Origin: Bacillota bacterium | GTDB taxonomy: Bacteria > Bacillota_A > Clostridia > Lachnospirales > Lachnospiraceae | Assembly (NCBI GenBank): GCA_023443625.1 | Contig: JAEZTQ010000100.1 | Coordinates: 1 to 64,000, forward strand | Reading direction: 5' to 3' | DNA: 64,000 nt | In this document: positions 61,358 through 64,000 of the stretch, one piece after another | How positions within the stretch are numbered: position 1 is the stretch's first letter | Layout: each line of letters begins with the position of its first letter | Position numbers and translations under genes: made by a program | The notes under the pieces: generated by a model | Seen by the model: the letters and a program-made list of their open reading frames with translations, nothing else | Databases searched by the model: none | Told to the model about the DNA's origin: nothing

Positions 61358-62248
61358 TTGAAAAAAAATAAAATTACCTCGCTTGATGCTCGAATTATGA
61401 AAACGATTGCGTATGTCTTTATATCACTCTTTGCCTTTTTAGCATTTTACCCCTTCGCTTCTTTGGTAACTAGTTCCTTTGCTTCTGAGCATGCGCTTGT
61501 TCATGACGGATATCGGTTGATTATTAAAGAATTTTCTCTCGCAGCATACGAACAGATATTTAGAGAACCGGCTGATATCTTAAGAGCCTATGGGGTAACA
61601 ATCGGTATAACTGTTATTGGGACCATATTATCCTTGTATTGTTCGACAATGGCTGCTTATGTGTTATTTCGCAAAGAAGTAAAGTATCGTAACAAAATGG
61701 CTTTCTTCTTATATTTTACTGAATTGTTTAACGGTGGGCTTGTTTCTTATTACATAATTGTGAGTAAAAATTTGGACCTACGTAACACCTACCTTGTAAT
61801 GATATTGGTTCCGTTATTCAGTACCTTTAACATATTAATACTTCGTAATTTCTTAAGATCCTCCATTCCCTATTCGCTTATAGAATCCGCAAAAATTGAT
61901 GGGGCAAATGATTTTACTATATTTATGAAGATAGCGCTACCTTTATCAAAGGCCTCATTAGCATCTATTGGATTATTTACGGCTTTGGGTTATTGGAATG
62001 ACTGGTGGACACCTATGATGTTTGTTGAAAAGGAACCTATGTTTTCCCTTCAATATATGTTATATCGTATGTTATCGACTGCACAAATTACCTCAGCAGC
62101 ATCTGATAATGCGATTATAGTTAATCTTCCAAGAGAGAGTTTGAAACTAGCAATGACTGTTGTGGCTACTGGCCCAATTATATTATTGTATCCCTTTGTT
62201 CAAAAATATTTTGTTGCTGGTATCACGATTGGTTCGGTAAAGGAGTAA
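61358..62248 (+). CDS. ABC sugar permease (LplC/YtcP type)
   Basis: 296 residues, six predicted helices. The EAA loop reads IESAKIDGANDFTIFMKIAL. TTG 61358 is the likely start: AGAAGGA lies five to eight bases upstream, while the ATG at 61313 lies within the previous gene. It completes the permease pair with LplB. Confidence 0.92.
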   Translation: MKKNKITSLDARIMKTIAYVFISLFAFLAFYPFASLVTSSFASEHALVHDGYRLIIKEFSLAAYEQIFREPADILRAYGVTIGITVIGTILSLYCSTMAAYVLFRKEVKYRNKMAFFLYFTELFNGGLVSYYIIVSKNLDLRNTYLVMILVPLFSTFNILILRNFLRSSIPYSLIESAKIDGANDFTIFMKIALPLSKASLASIGLFTALGYWNDWWTPMMFVEKEPMFSLQYMLYRMLSTAQITSAASDNAIIVNLPRESLKLAMTVVATGPIILLYPFVQKYFVAGITIGSVKE

Positions 62249-62378
62249 TAAAAGAATAAGAATTAACGGTTAATGCGAATATTGGTGGGGTCTCATAGAT
62301 ATAACAAAACCAATGGTTAGAATTATAACTAAGATATCCTCTCTGATAGATAAAAATGAAAAATTAGGAGGTAGGGGA

Positions 62379-63986
62379 ATGAAAAAAAGTTATTTAAAGA
62401 AAGTAAGTAGTTTGTTACTTGTTTTCACCTTGTTAGTTACTATGGCATTCAGTGGATGTAGTAACAAACCAGAAAAAGAGGTTGAACCAACAACTGCATC
62501 AACGAAGGATACCGATGCAGCAGAAGCAACACCAGGTGTAGAGTCAACAGATCCTTGGGCGGATGTTGATACTTCAAAAGAGGTAAATCTTGTTGGTTAC
62601 TTGTTGGGAAGTGCTCCCTCAGGTATGGATAAGGTTGTTGATGCTTTGAACGAAAAGTTAAAAGCAAAAATTAATGCAACTGTAGAATTCAGATATCTTG
62701 ATTGGGGTGATTATACCACAAAATATCCTTTGGTATTAGCAACGGGTGAGGATGTAGATTTTATTTTTACTGCTGACTGGTGTCAATATAATACTGAGGC
62801 ACCTAAGAATGCTTTCAGAGAGATTACAATGGATGAGATTCAAAAGTATATGCCACGTCATTATGAGCTCTGCGATCCCATAGCTTATGAGCAAGCCAAG
62901 AAAGACGGCAAGATATATATGATTACTACATCTACTCCTGACGTAAGATGTACTATGATGGCATATCGAAAAGATTTGGCAGATAAATACGGTATCACAA
63001 ACCTGAATAAACTGTCAGATTTTACACCTTATTTTAAGGCTATTGCTGAAAATGAAACAGATGTCCTTCCAATGTATTTGTCAAACTCTTATGATACACC
63101 ATATATCTATATAGCTAATGAAACAAGTAATGAAATAAATTCTCAGCTTTTATATGGTTTATGCTATGCTACTGAGGATACAGTTATCGATTTGAAACCG
63201 TCTTATGAAGAACCATATATCACTCCTTTAAAAACTGCTTGGACCATGATGAAGGATTGGTATGATGCTGGTTATGTAAATAAAGATATCTTGTCTAATA
63301 CAATCACTTCAAGAGCATCCTTCACCGAAGGAAAATCAGCAGTTGCATTTGGTAACACTGTTGATATGCAGAGTGTTCTTGCTTCAGCAAAGGATAAAGG
63401 TTATGAAGTAGGTCTTATTCCAATCTTGGATGTACAAGGCAAAACCATGGCAATTTCTTATCTTAATAATGGTGTAGCAATTGCTGCAGATTGTAAGAAT
63501 CCCGAGAGAACCATGATGATGCTTGATTTAATCATGGAAGAGCCTGAAATAAATAACCTTGCTTACTTTGGTATTGAAGGTGAGAACTATGTTGTGACAG
63601 CGGATAATAAAATTGGTCTTCCAGAGGGAGTTACCAGTGAGAACAACACTTACCCTCCGGATGCGTCCGGCTTATGGTTCCTGAATAAAGATCAGCATTT
63701 ACCTTTAGCTTCTTGGTCAGATGAATATTTGGCGTTAAAAGCTCAGATTCCAGATATGATTTATAAACAGAAGTTTGCAGCCTTTGCACCGGATTTAACT
63801 AATATTCAAACAGAGACTGCTAATTTAACGAATGTTCTTCAGCAATATGGCTGGCCGCTCAATGTAGGTATGGTAGAGAATGTGGATGATGCTATCGCTA
63901 CTTTAAAGAAAAAGTTAATGGATGCAGGCATTGAAAAGGTACAAAAAGAAATACAAACACAAGCAGATGCATTTATGGGTCAATAA
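62379..63986 (+). CDS. Sugar-binding lipoprotein 2 (LplA type)
   Basis: 535 residues. Lipoprotein signal with lipobox FSGC (Cys27), then a Thr/Glu-rich linker. It is a close paralogue of lipoprotein 1: shared blocks include GEDVDFIFTADWC, MPRHYELC-like, YGITNLNKLSDFTPYFKAI, MKDWYDAGYVNKDIL and YLNNGVAIAA. GGAGG plus GGGG precede ATG 62379. It is the last gene in view; the stop is 14 bases before the window ends. It may bind the same or a related sugar. Confidence 0.93.
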   Translation: MKKSYLKKVSSLLLVFTLLVTMAFSGCSNKPEKEVEPTTASTKDTDAAEATPGVESTDPWADVDTSKEVNLVGYLLGSAPSGMDKVVDALNEKLKAKINATVEFRYLDWGDYTTKYPLVLATGEDVDFIFTADWCQYNTEAPKNAFREITMDEIQKYMPRHYELCDPIAYEQAKKDGKIYMITTSTPDVRCTMMAYRKDLADKYGITNLNKLSDFTPYFKAIAENETDVLPMYLSNSYDTPYIYIANETSNEINSQLLYGLCYATEDTVIDLKPSYEEPYITPLKTAWTMMKDWYDAGYVNKDILSNTITSRASFTEGKSAVAFGNTVDMQSVLASAKDKGYEVGLIPILDVQGKTMAISYLNNGVAIAADCKNPERTMMMLDLIMEEPEINNLAYFGIEGENYVVTADNKIGLPEGVTSENNTYPPDASGLWFLNKDQHLPLASWSDEYLALKAQIPDMIYKQKFAAFAPDLTNIQTETANLTNVLQQYGWPLNVGMVENVDDAIATLKKKLMDAGIEKVQKEIQTQADAFMGQ

Positions 63987-64000
63987 GGTGCTATTAATTT

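Overview
The window is AT-rich Firmicute DNA, most likely from a plant-polysaccharide-degrading, spore-forming Lachnospiraceae (Clostridium cluster XIVa type). The evidence is spoVG, a low-GC codon style with strong GGAGG ribosome sites, sigma-A promoters with 16-17 nt spacers, sortase/lipobox surface proteins, and CUT1-type sugar ABC transporters with GH51, GH43 and GH50-type glycosidases. The assignment is inferred from gene content only; no rRNA, tRNA or CRISPR array was seen.

Layout. 1-0.6 kb: the 3' end of a group II intron, then two decayed gene fragments. 0.7-5.4 kb: a 7TM histidine kinase/LuxR regulator pair, followed by a sortase-anchored MACPF (perforin-like) surface protein. 5.7-8.4 kb: a BlaI/BlaR1-like pair whose sensor domain is not penicillin-binding. 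8.5-11.6 kb: a TetR-controlled ABC exporter. 11.8-13.0 kb: a secreted BACON-domain protein and a GNAT. 13.06-14.67 kb: an IS256-family element with intact ends and 8-bp target duplication but a nonsense-mutated transposase. 14.8-23.2 kb (minus): an arabinoside-type utilisation operon (binding protein, two permeases, an unclassified large glycosidase-like protein, LacI regulator, GH51 arabinofuranosidase) with paired LacI-type operators upstream. 23.5-28.3 kb: an aromatic-acid-exporter-like membrane protein, a large secreted Ig-like protein and a solitary holin-like protein.

28.5-51.2 kb is a housekeeping block: SbcCD-like yhaO/yhaN, a class A PBP, a PRPP synthetase, the DnaC/DnaD helicase-loading genes, murC, spoVG, pth, mfd, a PrsA-like foldase, PAP2 phosphatase, SRAP protein, coaB, coaC, a P1 peptidase and a secreted transglutaminase-like protein. 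prs, spoVG, pth and mfd also lie together near oriC in Bacillus subtilis. Between dnaD and murC lie tandem DnaA-box clusters around an AT-rich stretch. Between the SRAP gene and coaB lie three copies of a two-hairpin repeat with compensatory stem changes.

51.5-64 kb is a second carbohydrate region: a GH50-agarase-like protein with a 2-hydroxyacid-dehydrogenase-like N terminus, a decayed GH43-like fragment, an intact GH43-like protein, a YesM/YesN two-component system on the minus strand, and a divergent transporter locus with two paralogous binding lipoproteins flanking one permease pair.

The strongest candidates for something undescribed are the 47.4-47.8 kb structured repeats, the DnaA-box region at 37.9-38.1 kb, the sortase-anchored MACPF protein, the dehydrogenase/GH50 fusion, the 825-residue glycosidase-like protein, and a 51-nt hairpin shared (49/51) by the IS256 leader and an unrelated intergenic site.
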